64,000 nucleotides of DNA from contig NZ_JAMBNS010000003.1 of assembly GCF_023715225.1 (NCBI RefSeq), positions 310,001-374,000 of the forward strand. The letters run 5' to 3'. The notes under the pieces are model-generated. The model did no database searches, was not told where the DNA came from, and saw only the letters and a list, made by a program, of their open reading frames with translations. A program made the translations under genes and the position numbers. This document shows positions 28,914-37,928 of this stretch, piece by piece. Each line of letters opens with the position of its first letter. Position 1 is the stretch's first letter. Origin of the DNA: Robertmurraya korlensis. GTDB taxonomy: Bacteria > Bacillota > Bacilli > Bacillales > Cytobacillaceae.

Positions 28914-31900
28914 CTACTTTTCCCGTAAGAACGGCCACCAGTTGGCTTTTCCGAAGGTTCTTACCATGACTGGGATGAATAATGGAAGAATCACAAGGGC
29001 GTATAGGAATAATCCTACTAATACGATGGATGCGATTTGTAGTAAGGATAGCATTCCTGAAGGCATCATCGCAGCAAAGGTTCCACCTAAAATGACAGCT
29101 GCTGATATGATAACCGTACCCATTTTTTTCATTGATTCAAGCATTGCTTCACGAATCGATAGGTCCTTATATTCATTAAATCGGTCCATTAAGAAGATAC
29201 TATAGTCGACTCCAAGTGCGATTAAGATTACAAAGCCGAAGAATGGTACGGCCCAGCTAATTCCTGTATAGCCTAGGAGGTTAACAAAGATCGCTTCATT
29301 AATTCCCATAGATGTGTAGAACGTTAAAATCAACGATGCAATGATATACGCTGGCATGATCATTGAACGGAAAAGAATGACTAAGATGATGGTTATCCCT
29401 ACTAACATTAGCACAACCGTACGAGAGTAATCTTCTCCTGAAATGGCATCAAGGTCAGCGTTGGTTCTTGTCACTCCTCCAACGGCAACCACGGCATTTT
29501 CAAGCTTTGTATTCGCGGTGGCACTCTTTACCGCTTCATTTAGTTTATCTACTTGATGGATGGCCTCATTGGAGTAAGGATTTGCTTCAAGAATCACATC
29601 AATCGTCATAACTTTTCGATCTTCAGACATATAAGTGTCTAGCACCTGGACAAAATCTTCACTTTCAAGAACCTCAGGTGGTAGATAGAATGCACCATTA
29701 TCGTTTTCAGAAAGACCTTTAATATAGTCTTGAGCCGAGCCTAATCCATTTGAGATTTGATTTAAGCCATCCACACTTTTGTTCAAACCATCTGTTAGTT
29801 GACCTAATTGACCGCCTAATTCACCAAAACCAGCTGCAAGCTGCTGTTGACCGTCACGAATTCCAGCTAATCCAGAAGTTAGCTTTGGCATATTATCAAC
29901 AATTTTCCCTTGACCGTCTGCAAGCTGATTGAGACCGGCAAGCTGCTTATCAATTCCAACGATAAACTGCTCTAAACCAGAAACGATTTTTTGTTGGTTT
30001 TCATTAATGACTGCAAATCCAGCATTAGCCTCAGCCATGCCACTAGCTACTCCAGCTAATTGTGGCTGAACCGTTTGAACCGTTCCCTTTAATCTTTGAT
30101 AAGATTCATCCATTTGTAACGCAGGATAACTCGATTCTAAAGCGGCAAAATACTGATCAGTAGAAGCAAGAGCGGCAGAAAGCTCGTTTAAGCCAGCTCC
30201 CATTTGTCCATAAGCACCAGCAAGCTTTTTGTACTCTGCTAGCAACTGCTCTGCACCAGATTTTACTTTTCCAAGCTCGGTCTTGATTTGAGCTGAACCT
30301 GCTGCTCCTTGACGAATACCATCTTCAATTTTTGCTAAGTTTGTTTGAATTTCGGTTAATCCTGACTGAACCTGCGATGTTCCCGTTACGAGCTCACCGA
30401 TCCCAGCAGTTGCTTGTTCAAGTTGTGGAGCCGAACTTTCAAGACCAGTACTTGCTTCCTTTAGACCTGAGCTAATTTGATCGAGACCTTCTTTTCCTTC
30501 TCCAAGTCCTTCTTGTAACGTGTCGGCTTGCTTCGCGATTAAAAAGTCTTCAATTGGTTCACCCGTTGGTCGTGTCACCGAACGAACGGTGTCTACCAGT
30601 GGTACACGCGCTAACTGTTTACTGATTTCTTCCACTAAATTAATATATTCCATTGAATCCATTGCTTCGTCATTTTTTAAAATGATTTGTGTCGGCATTG
30701 ATTCACCTGGCCCAAAGCTATCGGCAATGGCATTAAAGGCACGAATAGAATGGACATCTCCACTTATTTCTTCAAGAGAATTATAAGATAGCTTGCCATC
30801 GTATGTGACTAAGAACGGAACACAAACGGCTGCTACAATAAGAAGCGCAATCACTGGGCGCTTTAGAGAAAATTGACCAACTACACCCCAGAATTTGCTT
30901 TCACCATGCTCTGCGGTACTCTTTGATGGCCAGAAAATTTTTCCGCCAAGGGCTGCCATAAAAAACGGAACAATCGTAAATAAGGCAATTAACAAAAGCC
31001 CTACTCCAACCGCAACAGCTGCTGCTGATTGGTAAAGCACAAATTTTGAAAACCCGATTGCGGCAAAACCGATCATTACGGCTAATCCACTGAAAAATAC
31101 CGTACGTCCGGCATTTTGATACGTTGCTACTATCGCATCTGCACGGTTTTCGTAATGTGTAAGTTCTTCTTTATAACGGCTAAGTAAAAGGATACAATAG
31201 TCCGTTCCAATCCCAAACAATATTGCTACAAGGAAGATTTGTGTATAACTCGAAACTGGAAAATCCAATCTATCTACTAAAATTGAAACAATCGATTGAG
31301 CAGCTAAGTAGGAGAATCCAACCGTTAACAATGGGATGACCGGTGCTACCACCGAACGGAAAACGAGTAACAAAACCACTAAGATGAAAACAACTGTTAT
31401 TCCTTCTGTCTTTTTCAATCCTTCTTGAGAGCTTGTCATCAAGTCTTCATTAATTAACCAGTTACTCGTGTAATCGTGGTCGACCTTCACGTCCTCGATC
31501 GTTTCATAAAGGGCTTCACTTAATTCTTTCGGTTCACGGTCCTTCCACTCAATGGTAAGTGATGTAAGAATCGCTTTTCCATCCTTTGAGACAAGCTGTT
31601 CTTCTAGAACCTCTTCATTAAAATGAGTAAGAATGTCTGTAATCCCAAGCTCTTCTTTTTTGTTTTCAAGTGCTCGAATCGCCTTTTCAGCCTCTTGTAT
31701 TTCTTTATCCGTTAATTTTTCCTCACTATGAAAAACGAGGGCGACCTGCGTATCATCTCCTCCGCCTTCCTGTTCTTGGACGTTTTCCATAATGTCAGAG
31801 GCTAGTGAAGAGGAATATCCTTCCGGAACATCAATTTGTCCCTTCTCACGAACAAGATCGGCCATGTTAGGAGCCAGCATAAACAGTCCAACAATTAGAG

Positions 31901-31949
31901 CAATCCACGCCACTAACACTAACCACTTATTTTTTATAATCGCATACAT
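28914..31949 (-). CDS. MMPL/RND-family exporter (YdfJ/YdgH-like)
   Basis: This 1011-residue membrane exporter has two MMPL halves. The first helix is at 8-25, five to six helices lie at about 175-370, and another cluster at about 830-1000. GTDYCILLLSRYKEEL and GVDYSIFLMDRFNEY are the paired proton-relay motifs. Between them, residues ~480-770 form a long region of Gly-, Leu- and Gln-rich heptad-like repeats (GLxxxxxG), probably an extracellular coiled stalk. It lies three bases after the marR gene. The substrate is unknown; lipids, peptides or toxic compounds are possible. Confidence 0.9.
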   Translation of the reverse strand: MYAIIKNKWLVLVAWIALIVGLFMLAPNMADLVREKGQIDVPEGYSSSLASDIMENVQEQEGGGDDTQVALVFHSEEKLTDKEIQEAEKAIRALENKKEELGITDILTHFNEEVLEEQLVSKDGKAILTSLTIEWKDREPKELSEALYETIEDVKVDHDYTSNWLINEDLMTSSQEGLKKTEGITVVFILVVLLLVFRSVVAPVIPLLTVGFSYLAAQSIVSILVDRLDFPVSSYTQIFLVAILFGIGTDYCILLLSRYKEELTHYENRADAIVATYQNAGRTVFFSGLAVMIGFAAIGFSKFVLYQSAAAVAVGVGLLLIALFTIVPFFMAALGGKIFWPSKSTAEHGESKFWGVVGQFSLKRPVIALLIVAAVCVPFLVTYDGKLSYNSLEEISGDVHSIRAFNAIADSFGPGESMPTQIILKNDEAMDSMEYINLVEEISKQLARVPLVDTVRSVTRPTGEPIEDFLIAKQADTLQEGLGEGKEGLDQISSGLKEASTGLESSAPQLEQATAGIGELVTGTSQVQSGLTEIQTNLAKIEDGIRQGAAGSAQIKTELGKVKSGAEQLLAEYKKLAGAYGQMGAGLNELSAALASTDQYFAALESSYPALQMDESYQRLKGTVQTVQPQLAGVASGMAEANAGFAVINENQQKIVSGLEQFIVGIDKQLAGLNQLADGQGKIVDNMPKLTSGLAGIRDGQQQLAAGFGELGGQLGQLTDGLNKSVDGLNQISNGLGSAQDYIKGLSENDNGAFYLPPEVLESEDFVQVLDTYMSEDRKVMTIDVILEANPYSNEAIHQVDKLNEAVKSATANTKLENAVVAVGGVTRTNADLDAISGEDYSRTVVLMLVGITIILVILFRSMIMPAYIIASLILTFYTSMGINEAIFVNLLGYTGISWAVPFFGFVILIALGVDYSIFLMDRFNEYKDLSIREAMLESMKKMGTVIISAAVILGGTFAAMMPSGMLSLLQIASIVLVGLFLYALVILPLFIPVMVRTFGKANWWPFLREK

Positions 31950-31952
31950 GAG

Positions 31953-32414
31953 CTAATCCTCCAGTTGATTCTTCTTTGTTTCTAAAAGTACGTCATGCAA
32001 TTTCTCGTATGACTTGATAAACATTTCTATTTCGTTCTGATCGAATTTCGTGATAATTGACTCCACCAGTTTATGGATTCTAGCTTCCGTTTCTAAATAA
32101 AGCTCGTTGCCATGATCCGTTAACGTTAAGTACACCACTCGACGATCATTTTCATCTCTCGTTCTCTTTATTAAGCCCTTCGTCCATAATCGAGTAATAA
32201 TAGCAGTGATCGCACTCTTTTTTACAGAAAAAACGTCCGCAAGCTCTGACGATGTGCAAGAATGATTTTGATAGATGTAGCGCAACATATAATGCTGCTC
32301 ACTTGTTAGGTCACAATCAAGCTGCTCCTTAACAAGTGCTTCCCCTATCTTATTAACGGAAAAAGATAGAGAAATATATTTATTCACAACTTCTTCAATA
32401 CGCTGATCTGGCAC
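31953..32414 (-). CDS. MarR-family transcriptional regulator
   Basis: This winged-helix repressor has 153 residues. The recognition region is SCTSSELADVFSVKKSAITAIITRL and the wing is IKRTRDENDRRVVYLTLTDHG. It starts at a GTG behind AGAGGTGATAGG. It is co-transcribed with the MMPL exporter and faces a palindrome at 32446, so it most likely represses its own operon until a ligand binds. Confidence 0.92.
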   Translation of the reverse strand: MPDQRIEEVVNKYISLSFSVNKIGEALVKEQLDCDLTSEQHYMLRYIYQNHSCTSSELADVFSVKKSAITAIITRLWTKGLIKRTRDENDRRVVYLTLTDHGNELYLETEARIHKLVESIITKFDQNEIEMFIKSYEKLHDVLLETKKNQLED

Positions 32415-32445
32415 CCTATCACCTCTAAAAATAGTTTCATTATTT

Positions 32446-32460
32446 AATAGTTCAACTATT
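32446..32460. promoter_or_regulatory. Probable MarR operator
   Basis: AATAGTTCAACTATT is a perfect inverted repeat about 30 bases upstream of the marR start, followed by a further half-site (AACTATC). Confidence 0.75.
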
Positions 32461-32510
32461 TAACTATCTACTCGATTATCATAATGGAGACAGATATTTA
32501 TGTCAATTAA

Positions 32511-32542
32511 TAAAAAAACGAACCAATAAAATTGGCTCGTTA
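32511..32542 (-). terminator. Terminator of aroD
   Basis: Stem AACGAGCCAAT/ATTGGTTCGTT followed by a T run; the stem begins at the aroD stop codon. Confidence 0.85.
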
Positions 32543-33316
32543 CTTTTGTAAGCTATGATGAATGACTTCTAGTGTTCGTTTGAGATCAGTTACTTCTACT
32601 TGTCCTGGTGCGGATGCCTTCTTTAACGCTCCGAATGTAACGCTGGATCCAAACACTTCACCAGATAGGCGACTAATGGCTCCTTGCCCTGCCATAGACA
32701 TTGTGATAATCGGAGTTTCTGGATGATTTTCTTGCATCTCAACAGTAGCTTCCAACAGTGCTAGCACATCTCTAGCAGAGGTCGGCATTACTGCTATTTT
32801 TGGAATATCGCCTCCTAGCTTCTTACCACGTTCAAGAATTTCCACCATTTTATCCTTAGAAGGTGTAGAGGCAAAATTATGGCTAGAAAGGATCCCAAAT
32901 CGACCATTCTCATGAATGATGGAGAGAATCTCATTAATATCCTCATCTCGATGGCGTAGCTCAATGTCTACTAAATCGACCTTACCTGACTTCGCTGCCG
33001 CTTCATTCAATTCGAAGTAATAAGAAGTATGAATTTCCTTTTCCCCACCCTCTTCTAGGCTTCGAAATGTAAAAACAAGAGGAAGCTCTTCCAAACGCTG
33101 TTGGATTGTTGAAAGTACAGTCATCACCTTACTAAGGTCTTCACTACCATTGAAAAAGTCTACCCGCCATTCAACCATATCGACCACATTCTTATTTAAA
33201 TGAATAAGCTCTGCCTCCGCTAAAAGGTCTGCCACTGTTCTCCCTGTCATTGGCACACAAATTTTCGGTGTTCCCACGCCAATACGAATATTTTTTACCG
33301 TAATAAAATTCGCCAA
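32540..33316 (-). CDS. aroD: Type I 3-dehydroquinate dehydratase
   Basis: This class I (Schiff-base) enzyme of the shikimate pathway has 258 residues. The general-base His is in GILSSHNFASTP and the Schiff-base Lys in DIPKIAVMPTSARDV. The C-terminal FGSVTFGALKKASAPGQ loop closes the active site. The start is a TTG at 33316 behind GGAGGG. It is a single gene with its own terminator. Confidence 0.95.
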   Translation of the reverse strand: MANFITVKNIRIGVGTPKICVPMTGRTVADLLAEAELIHLNKNVVDMVEWRVDFFNGSEDLSKVMTVLSTIQQRLEELPLVFTFRSLEEGGEKEIHTSYYFELNEAAAKSGKVDLVDIELRHRDEDINEILSIIHENGRFGILSSHNFASTPSKDKMVEILERGKKLGGDIPKIAVMPTSARDVLALLEATVEMQENHPETPIITMSMAGQGAISRLSGEVFGSSVTFGALKKASAPGQVEVTDLKRTLEVIHHSLQK

Positions 33317-33373
33317 GCAACGATCCCTCCATTCTTACCCTCTACTTTATCCTACAACTGCTCTTTATGACCA

Positions 33374-33414
33374 CAAAAAAATAGGATACTCTACAAAAAA
33401 GAGTACCCTTTTTT
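33374..33414 (-). terminator. Terminator of the cobQ-cobA operon
   Basis: Minus-strand stem GGGTACTC/GAGTATCC with one G-T pair, followed by TATTTTTTT. Confidence 0.8.
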
Positions 33415-33444
33415 CCATCATGCAGTTCCCTTCTCTTGCATTCC

Positions 33445-34227
33445 TTACGCCCTTGCCATAGCTAGCGCTTCAGCGTGATTTTCTTCAAACCAACGGATTC
33501 TTTCTCTCATTTGAACAACCCCTCCCACAAGAATGATAGAAGGATGAGATATTTGGTTCTTACTCACAATTTCTTCAATTGTTTCTAACGTTCCTGTCAC
33601 GGTTCTTTGAACAGAGGTCGTCCCCCAATGAATGACTGCTACCGGTGTTGTAGCCTTTTTCCCATGGGATATTAGGTTCTTACAAATATTCGAAAGATTG
33701 TTTACGCCCATATAAAAAGCGATCGTATCAATCCCTTTAGCAAGAGCCTCCCAATTCAAAAATTCACTTCCTTTCTCCTCACGTCCATGTGCGGTTACCA
33801 TCGCAAAAGAGGTGGCATAATCTCGGTGTGTGACAGGAATCCCTGCATAAGCTGAAGCTGCGATTCCTGCGGTTACTCCAGGAACCACTTCAAAAGGGAT
33901 CCCATGTCTTGCTAAAAACTCTGCTTCCTCCCCTCCTCGACCAAATACAAACGGATCGCCCCCCTTCAACCTTGTTACAATTTTCCCTTTCATCGCATGA
34001 TCCACAAGAAGTTGATTGATTTCATCTTGAATCAAATGGTGCTTGCCTGGTCTTTTCCCACTATAAATCAGTTCACAGTCTTCTTTCGCATGCTTCAGTA
34101 ATTCTTTATTCACTAAGCGATCATAGGAAATAACATCGGCATTTTGAATGCATTCTAGCCCATACAAAGTTAGTAATTTCGGGTCTCCAGGACCTGCTCC
34201 AACAAGAAATACCTTTCCTATTTTCAT
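33445..34227 (-). CDS. cobA: Uroporphyrinogen-III C-methyltransferase (SUMT)
   Basis: This SAM-dependent enzyme methylates uroporphyrinogen III at C2 and C7 to precorrin-2, the branch to cobalamin and siroheme. It has 260 residues. VFLVGAGPGDPKLLTLYG, RLKGGDPFVFGRGGEE and PGVTAGIAASAYAGIPVTHR are the tetrapyrrole methylase motifs. It has no fused HemD or CysG domain. It overlaps cobQ by four bases (ATGA). Confidence 0.93.
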   Translation of the reverse strand: MKIGKVFLVGAGPGDPKLLTLYGLECIQNADVISYDRLVNKELLKHAKEDCELIYSGKRPGKHHLIQDEINQLLVDHAMKGKIVTRLKGGDPFVFGRGGEEAEFLARHGIPFEVVPGVTAGIAASAYAGIPVTHRDYATSFAMVTAHGREEKGSEFLNWEALAKGIDTIAFYMGVNNLSNICKNLISHGKKATTPVAVIHWGTTSVQRTVTGTLETIEEIVSKNQISHPSIILVGGVVQMRERIRWFEENHAEALAMARA

Positions 34228-35768
34228 CGAGTTCCCTCCATCGCTGTTTCATTTTCAAAACGTATCTTCTTTTCGTAATACTCACGCATCTTCTCTTCTA
34301 TAAATGAAAGATTGATATGTTCTTTTACATGATCAGCCAGCTGGTCATAGGCTTCCTCCCGTTGTGAGCGAAATGAAACACGGTCATGTTTTTCTTCTAG
34401 GCCTTTCACTTTCCGAATTTGATTAATAATTGCTGCACGATATGAGTCATTATCAAAGATTCCATGAAAGTATGTTCCTATAATTTGTTGATTGTCACTT
34501 ATAACTCCATCTGTAGTGGTACCATGAGTAATTAATGGTGTACAAGGCTTTAGAAACGTCGTAACTCCCATATGAATTTCGTAACCTTTCACATCATGAG
34601 TTTGCTCATTTATTTGAATGGTCCCTTCTGATAGGGTGGTCTTTTTCTCAGATGTGATGGTTGTATAGATTGGCAATAGTTTTAAACCATCTTCAATCGC
34701 AACCTGGGATTCAATACCTTCTGGATCCTCGACCGTTGCACCTAGCATTTGGTAGCCTCCACATATTCCAAACACCATTGATTTCCCATTTTTCGTGAGC
34801 TTTAGAATTTCTTCATACAATCCGGATTGCTTAAGAAACATCAAATCTTCAATGGTATTTTTACTGCCAGGCAAAATAAGCAGGTCAGGATTCTGAAGCT
34901 GTACCTTGCTGCTAACAAAGCGTACATGGCAGTCTTCTTCCGATAAAAAGGGGTCAATATCTGTGAAATTTGATATTTTAGGAAATTGAATCACTGCGAT
35001 ATCTATTTCTTTCGCTGAATCTCTTTCTGTGCTGTATAGCTTTAAGGCAACAGAGTCCTCAGCATCCACCTTCACGTTCGTAAAGGGAACGACTCCTAGA
35101 ACAGGCACTCCAGTATACTCGGTAAACCAATCAAGACCTGGTTCGAGTAAGCTTACGTCTCCCCGGAATTTATTGATAATGACCCCTATCACTCGGTCCC
35201 GATCACTCTCATCGATCAACTGAAGCGTTCCGACTAAGCTCGCAAACACTCCACCACGCTCAATGTCACCTACTAGAATGACAGGTGATTCCGTCATGTT
35301 TGCAACCCTCATATTTACTAATTCACGATCATTTAGATTGATTTCGGCTGGGCTTCCCGCTCCCTCAATCACAATTCGCTCAAACTGTTGATCGAGTCGC
35401 TTGTACGCCTCTTTAATTAAGGTGAGCCCTTGTTGGAAAAAATCTTGCCGATAAGCTCCTGCTTGCATATTTTTATACGGCTTCCCATGAACAACGATCT
35501 GTGCCTCATAGTCCCTCGATGGTTTGATTAAAATCGGATTCATATCCGTAGTCGCTATGGTTCGTGCGGCTTCGGCTTGAACTCCTTGAGCTCTCCCAAT
35601 CTCCTTACCATCCAACGTAATATAAGAGTTTAACGCCATATTTTGAGATTTAAATGGTGCTGTTTTATAGCCCATATCTGAAAAAATTCGGCAAAGCGCT
35701 GTTGATATCACGCTTTTTCCTGCATCTGAATGTGTTCCTTGAATCATAATGGATTGTGCTCTACGCAT
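34224..35768 (-). CDS. cobQ: Cobyric acid synthase
   Basis: CobQ/CbiP amidates the b, d, e and g side chains of adenosylcobyrinate diamide. It has 514 residues in two parts: an N-terminal P-loop synthetase domain (IQGTHSDAGKSVISTALCRI) and a C-terminal class I glutaminase domain with the nucleophile Cys in MVFGICGGYQMLG and a His in GTYFHGIFD. The start at 35768 follows AGGGGG; the frame to 35831 is a read-through of the leader. It is the first gene of cobQ-cobA, separate from the riboswitch operon. Confidence 0.94.
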   Translation of the reverse strand: MRRAQSIMIQGTHSDAGKSVISTALCRIFSDMGYKTAPFKSQNMALNSYITLDGKEIGRAQGVQAEAARTIATTDMNPILIKPSRDYEAQIVVHGKPYKNMQAGAYRQDFFQQGLTLIKEAYKRLDQQFERIVIEGAGSPAEINLNDRELVNMRVANMTESPVILVGDIERGGVFASLVGTLQLIDESDRDRVIGVIINKFRGDVSLLEPGLDWFTEYTGVPVLGVVPFTNVKVDAEDSVALKLYSTERDSAKEIDIAVIQFPKISNFTDIDPFLSEEDCHVRFVSSKVQLQNPDLLILPGSKNTIEDLMFLKQSGLYEEILKLTKNGKSMVFGICGGYQMLGATVEDPEGIESQVAIEDGLKLLPIYTTITSEKKTTLSEGTIQINEQTHDVKGYEIHMGVTTFLKPCTPLITHGTTTDGVISDNQQIIGTYFHGIFDNDSYRAAIINQIRKVKGLEEKHDRVSFRSQREEAYDQLADHVKEHINLSFIEEKMREYYEKKIRFENETAMEGTR

Positions 35769-35848
35769 AGATGTACCCCCTACACCGTGAAATAAAAGTA
35801 AGCTATCATTTGAGGACAAAATTTGAATCACCCTATGAACTTGCCCAA

Positions 35849-35878
35849 ATAATAGATTTCAAGTATTGTTCGTGTTAA
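35849..35878 (-). promoter_or_regulatory. Putative cobQ promoter
   Basis: Minus strand TTAACA (35873-35878), 18 bases, TATTAT (35849-35854). The leader before cobQ is too short for a B12 riboswitch and none is seen. Confidence 0.55.
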
Positions 35879-35982
35879 CACTTTTGCTTGTAATCTTTAA
35901 CCTATTTACGATTCTTCCATTTTCCTTCAGTCGCGTACAGCAAGCTGTAAGAATATCTTCCATAATCCATTAACTCCATCGA

Positions 35983-36023
35983 TAAAAATGGCACCAGGAT
36001 TGCTTTTAAAAAAACCTGGTGCC
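35983..36023 (-). terminator. Terminator of the cbiB-cobC operon
   Basis: Perfect 9-bp stem GGCACCAGG/CCTGGTGCC, a 16-base loop, then ATTTTT on the minus strand, about 40 bases after the cobC stop. Confidence 0.85.
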
Positions 36024-36060
36024 TATATGTCTCCTATAAAGTTTTACTTAAATGATTATA

Positions 36061-36681
36061 TTATGGAACTGTTACTAGTGAGAGATGTTCTACGCTCCCC
36101 TCAACCAAGAGCTTTCTTTCCCCTTTTTCCAGTCGTATCAAGGTTAAACTCGTTCCCTCACTAATGGGAGCAGACCAGAAATTCTTTAATGGAAGCTTTT
36201 TCACTATTGATAAAAAAGCCATAATGGCTACCCCATGAGTGACAATTAGCACTCTCCCTTCCACATATGTTCTTTCTATTTCCTGTAGAAAATCTTCGAC
36301 TCTAGTAATTACGTCTGTAAAGGTTTCACCACCATCGTTGTCATATCGCTCTGGAGCATTCCAATAATGATCATATTCCAATGGAAACTCACGATGAATT
36401 TCGTCATCCGTTTTCCCCTGCCATTTTCCTAGATGTATTTCCATTAGTCGCGGATCTGTTTTCATGTTGGTTTCATTTGGCAAGATAAGCTTCGCGGTGG
36501 TATAAGCCCTTCCACTAGGAGAAGAGATCACCTCATCAAAAGGGGTATCAGCTAAGTAGTCTCTTAATCGTTTAGCATCCTCCACTCCTTTTTTTGTAAG
36601 GGAGGAATCCAGTCTGCCTTGCATACGCTTTTGCACATTCCATGTGGTTTGTCCATGCCTAGCAATATATAAATCAACCAT
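36061..36681 (-). CDS. cobC: Histidine-phosphatase family, probable alpha-ribazole-5'-phosphate phosphatase
   Basis: A 206-residue phosphoglycerate-mutase-like phosphatase. The phosphohistidine motif is ARHGQTTWN near the N-terminus, and the second His is in LIVTHGVAIMAF. The last gene of a B12-riboswitch operon is a natural place for CobC, which removes the phosphate from alpha-ribazole phosphate or from cobalamin phosphate. The start at 36681 follows GGGAGTG. The family is broad, so the specific substrate rests on context. Confidence 0.8.
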   Translation of the reverse strand: MVDLYIARHGQTTWNVQKRMQGRLDSSLTKKGVEDAKRLRDYLADTPFDEVISSPSGRAYTTAKLILPNETNMKTDPRLMEIHLGKWQGKTDDEIHREFPLEYDHYWNAPERYDNDGGETFTDVITRVEDFLQEIERTYVEGRVLIVTHGVAIMAFLSIVKKLPLKNFWSAPISEGTSLTLIRLEKGERKLLVEGSVEHLSLVTVP

Positions 36682-36703
36682 AATGGTCACTCCCTATTGA
36701 ATT

Positions 36704-37414
36704 TCAAAAAGCTAATTCATGATAATAATGTCCTGAAAGTTCCTTTACCATAGGCCCTTTATGAGCTGGAAATGCGATCAGGAAGCAGGTAGATGGTCCA
36801 GATGTTTTTTCTATATTCATTACACTCGTCACTTCATTTTTTAAAAAATTTCGGTTTGAAAATAAACGATTCAATTTATAAAGTATCCCTTTTGACCCGA
36901 CAGGTAATAAAACTGCGTCATCTAGTTTTGAGAGTTCCTTCACTAATCGTAATGGAGCTACTTCTGCTTCCTGCTCTATTACTTCATTTCCTACAAGTGG
37001 AAGACCAATTACCGCCACTTTCGTATCCTCTAGAAAGGGGCTTGCACTCAAGGGCGCATAACTTGTTCTTTTTCCTAATACCGATAATCCGACGGCAGAT
37101 TGGACTAGTGCAAAGTTACTTTCAGTACTTCCATTGATCGGAATGTCTGGTACATCAAGCTCAAGTAGCCCTCTCGTAATTCCTTTTACGAGTCCTTCCC
37201 AGGCTTCCTCTCCACAGAAATTTTGAAGAATCACTGCTTCAGGAATAGCTCCCGCCGAGTAGCATTCCATGGCTGCCACACGAAAGGTATAATAACCAAC
37301 AATATCGTAAGGAACCTGTACCGCATCGAGCTTTTTTAATCCGATCGCCCCGCTATTATCTGAAGCTACCACAAGGGTTTCTTTTCCCATTTTAAGTAAT
37401 TGGACATCTCTCAT
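36704..37414 (-). CDS. cblS: CblS-like alpha-ribazole kinase
   Basis: This 236-residue protein resembles the AIR-synthase (PurM)-related family and begins MRDVQLLKMGKETLVVASDN. It lies in a cobalamin operon directly after an ECF-type substrate-binding subunit. In Listeria and Geobacillus this gene pair is CblT (alpha-ribazole uptake) and CblS (ATP-dependent alpha-ribazole kinase), which bypass CobT. The start overlaps the cblT stop by four bases. Assignment is by family resemblance plus context. Confidence 0.78.
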   Translation of the reverse strand: MRDVQLLKMGKETLVVASDNSGAIGLKKLDAVQVPYDIVGYYTFRVAAMECYSAGAIPEAVILQNFCGEEAWEGLVKGITRGLLELDVPDIPINGSTESNFALVQSAVGLSVLGKRTSYAPLSASPFLEDTKVAVIGLPLVGNEVIEQEAEVAPLRLVKELSKLDDAVLLPVGSKGILYKLNRLFSNRNFLKNEVTSVMNIEKTSGPSTCFLIAFPAHKGPMVKELSGHYYHELAF

Positions 37415-37902
37415 TTTTGAAATTTCCCCGCTACTGCTGGTTTCATTATGCTAGCTAGACGAGGTGCAACGATTATAGCTAAAACGGTATTAAGAATAGA
37501 TGCAATCAGTAAAGATGGAACCATACTAATATAAAATGCTTTTGAAATTAAATAGATAAATGGCAGTGGAGCTGCAAAGGTATTACCTAGCACGAATAAA
37601 ATAGATGCCATCCACTTGCTGCCTTTTTGGTAAAAGTAAGCAAACATCCATGTGAGCACAGCCATTTCGATAGCGATTAAGAAATGCATAGGTCCAAGAG
37701 GCATTCCTCCAATTAACGCAGATACCATATGTCCTAATCCACCGACGATCGCACCAGGAATTCCTCCTAAAAGCGCGGCAGCAATGATTGCTGGAAACGA
37801 ATCAAGCGCGACACTTCCGATGATAGCTGGAATTTTTATCCCACCACCTATAACTGTTAAAGCGATAAATACGGCCATCCAAGTTACTTTTGATACCTTC
37901 AT
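37411..37902 (-). CDS. cblT: CblT-like ECF transporter S component (alpha-ribazole uptake)
   Basis: This 163-residue membrane protein has about five helices and a Gly-rich ECF S-component pattern (GSVALDSFPAIIAAALLGGIPGAIVGGLGH). It needs the general EcfA/EcfT module, which is not in this window. The overlap with the kinase gene and the B12-riboswitch operon point to alpha-ribazole as its substrate. Without a test it could be another B12 precursor. Confidence 0.78.
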   Translation of the reverse strand: MKVSKVTWMAVFIALTVIGGGIKIPAIIGSVALDSFPAIIAAALLGGIPGAIVGGLGHMVSALIGGMPLGPMHFLIAIEMAVLTWMFAYFYQKGSKWMASILFVLGNTFAAPLPFIYLISKAFYISMVPSLLIASILNTVLAIIVAPRLASIMKPAVAGKFQK

Positions 37903-37928
37903 TTTTTCTTCCTCCTTCTAAATTGTAA

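Noticed and set aside
35832-36060. Second B12 riboswitch before cobQ
   Set aside because: No B12-box or CCACTG core is visible; only a simple promoter and the upstream operon's terminator are seen.
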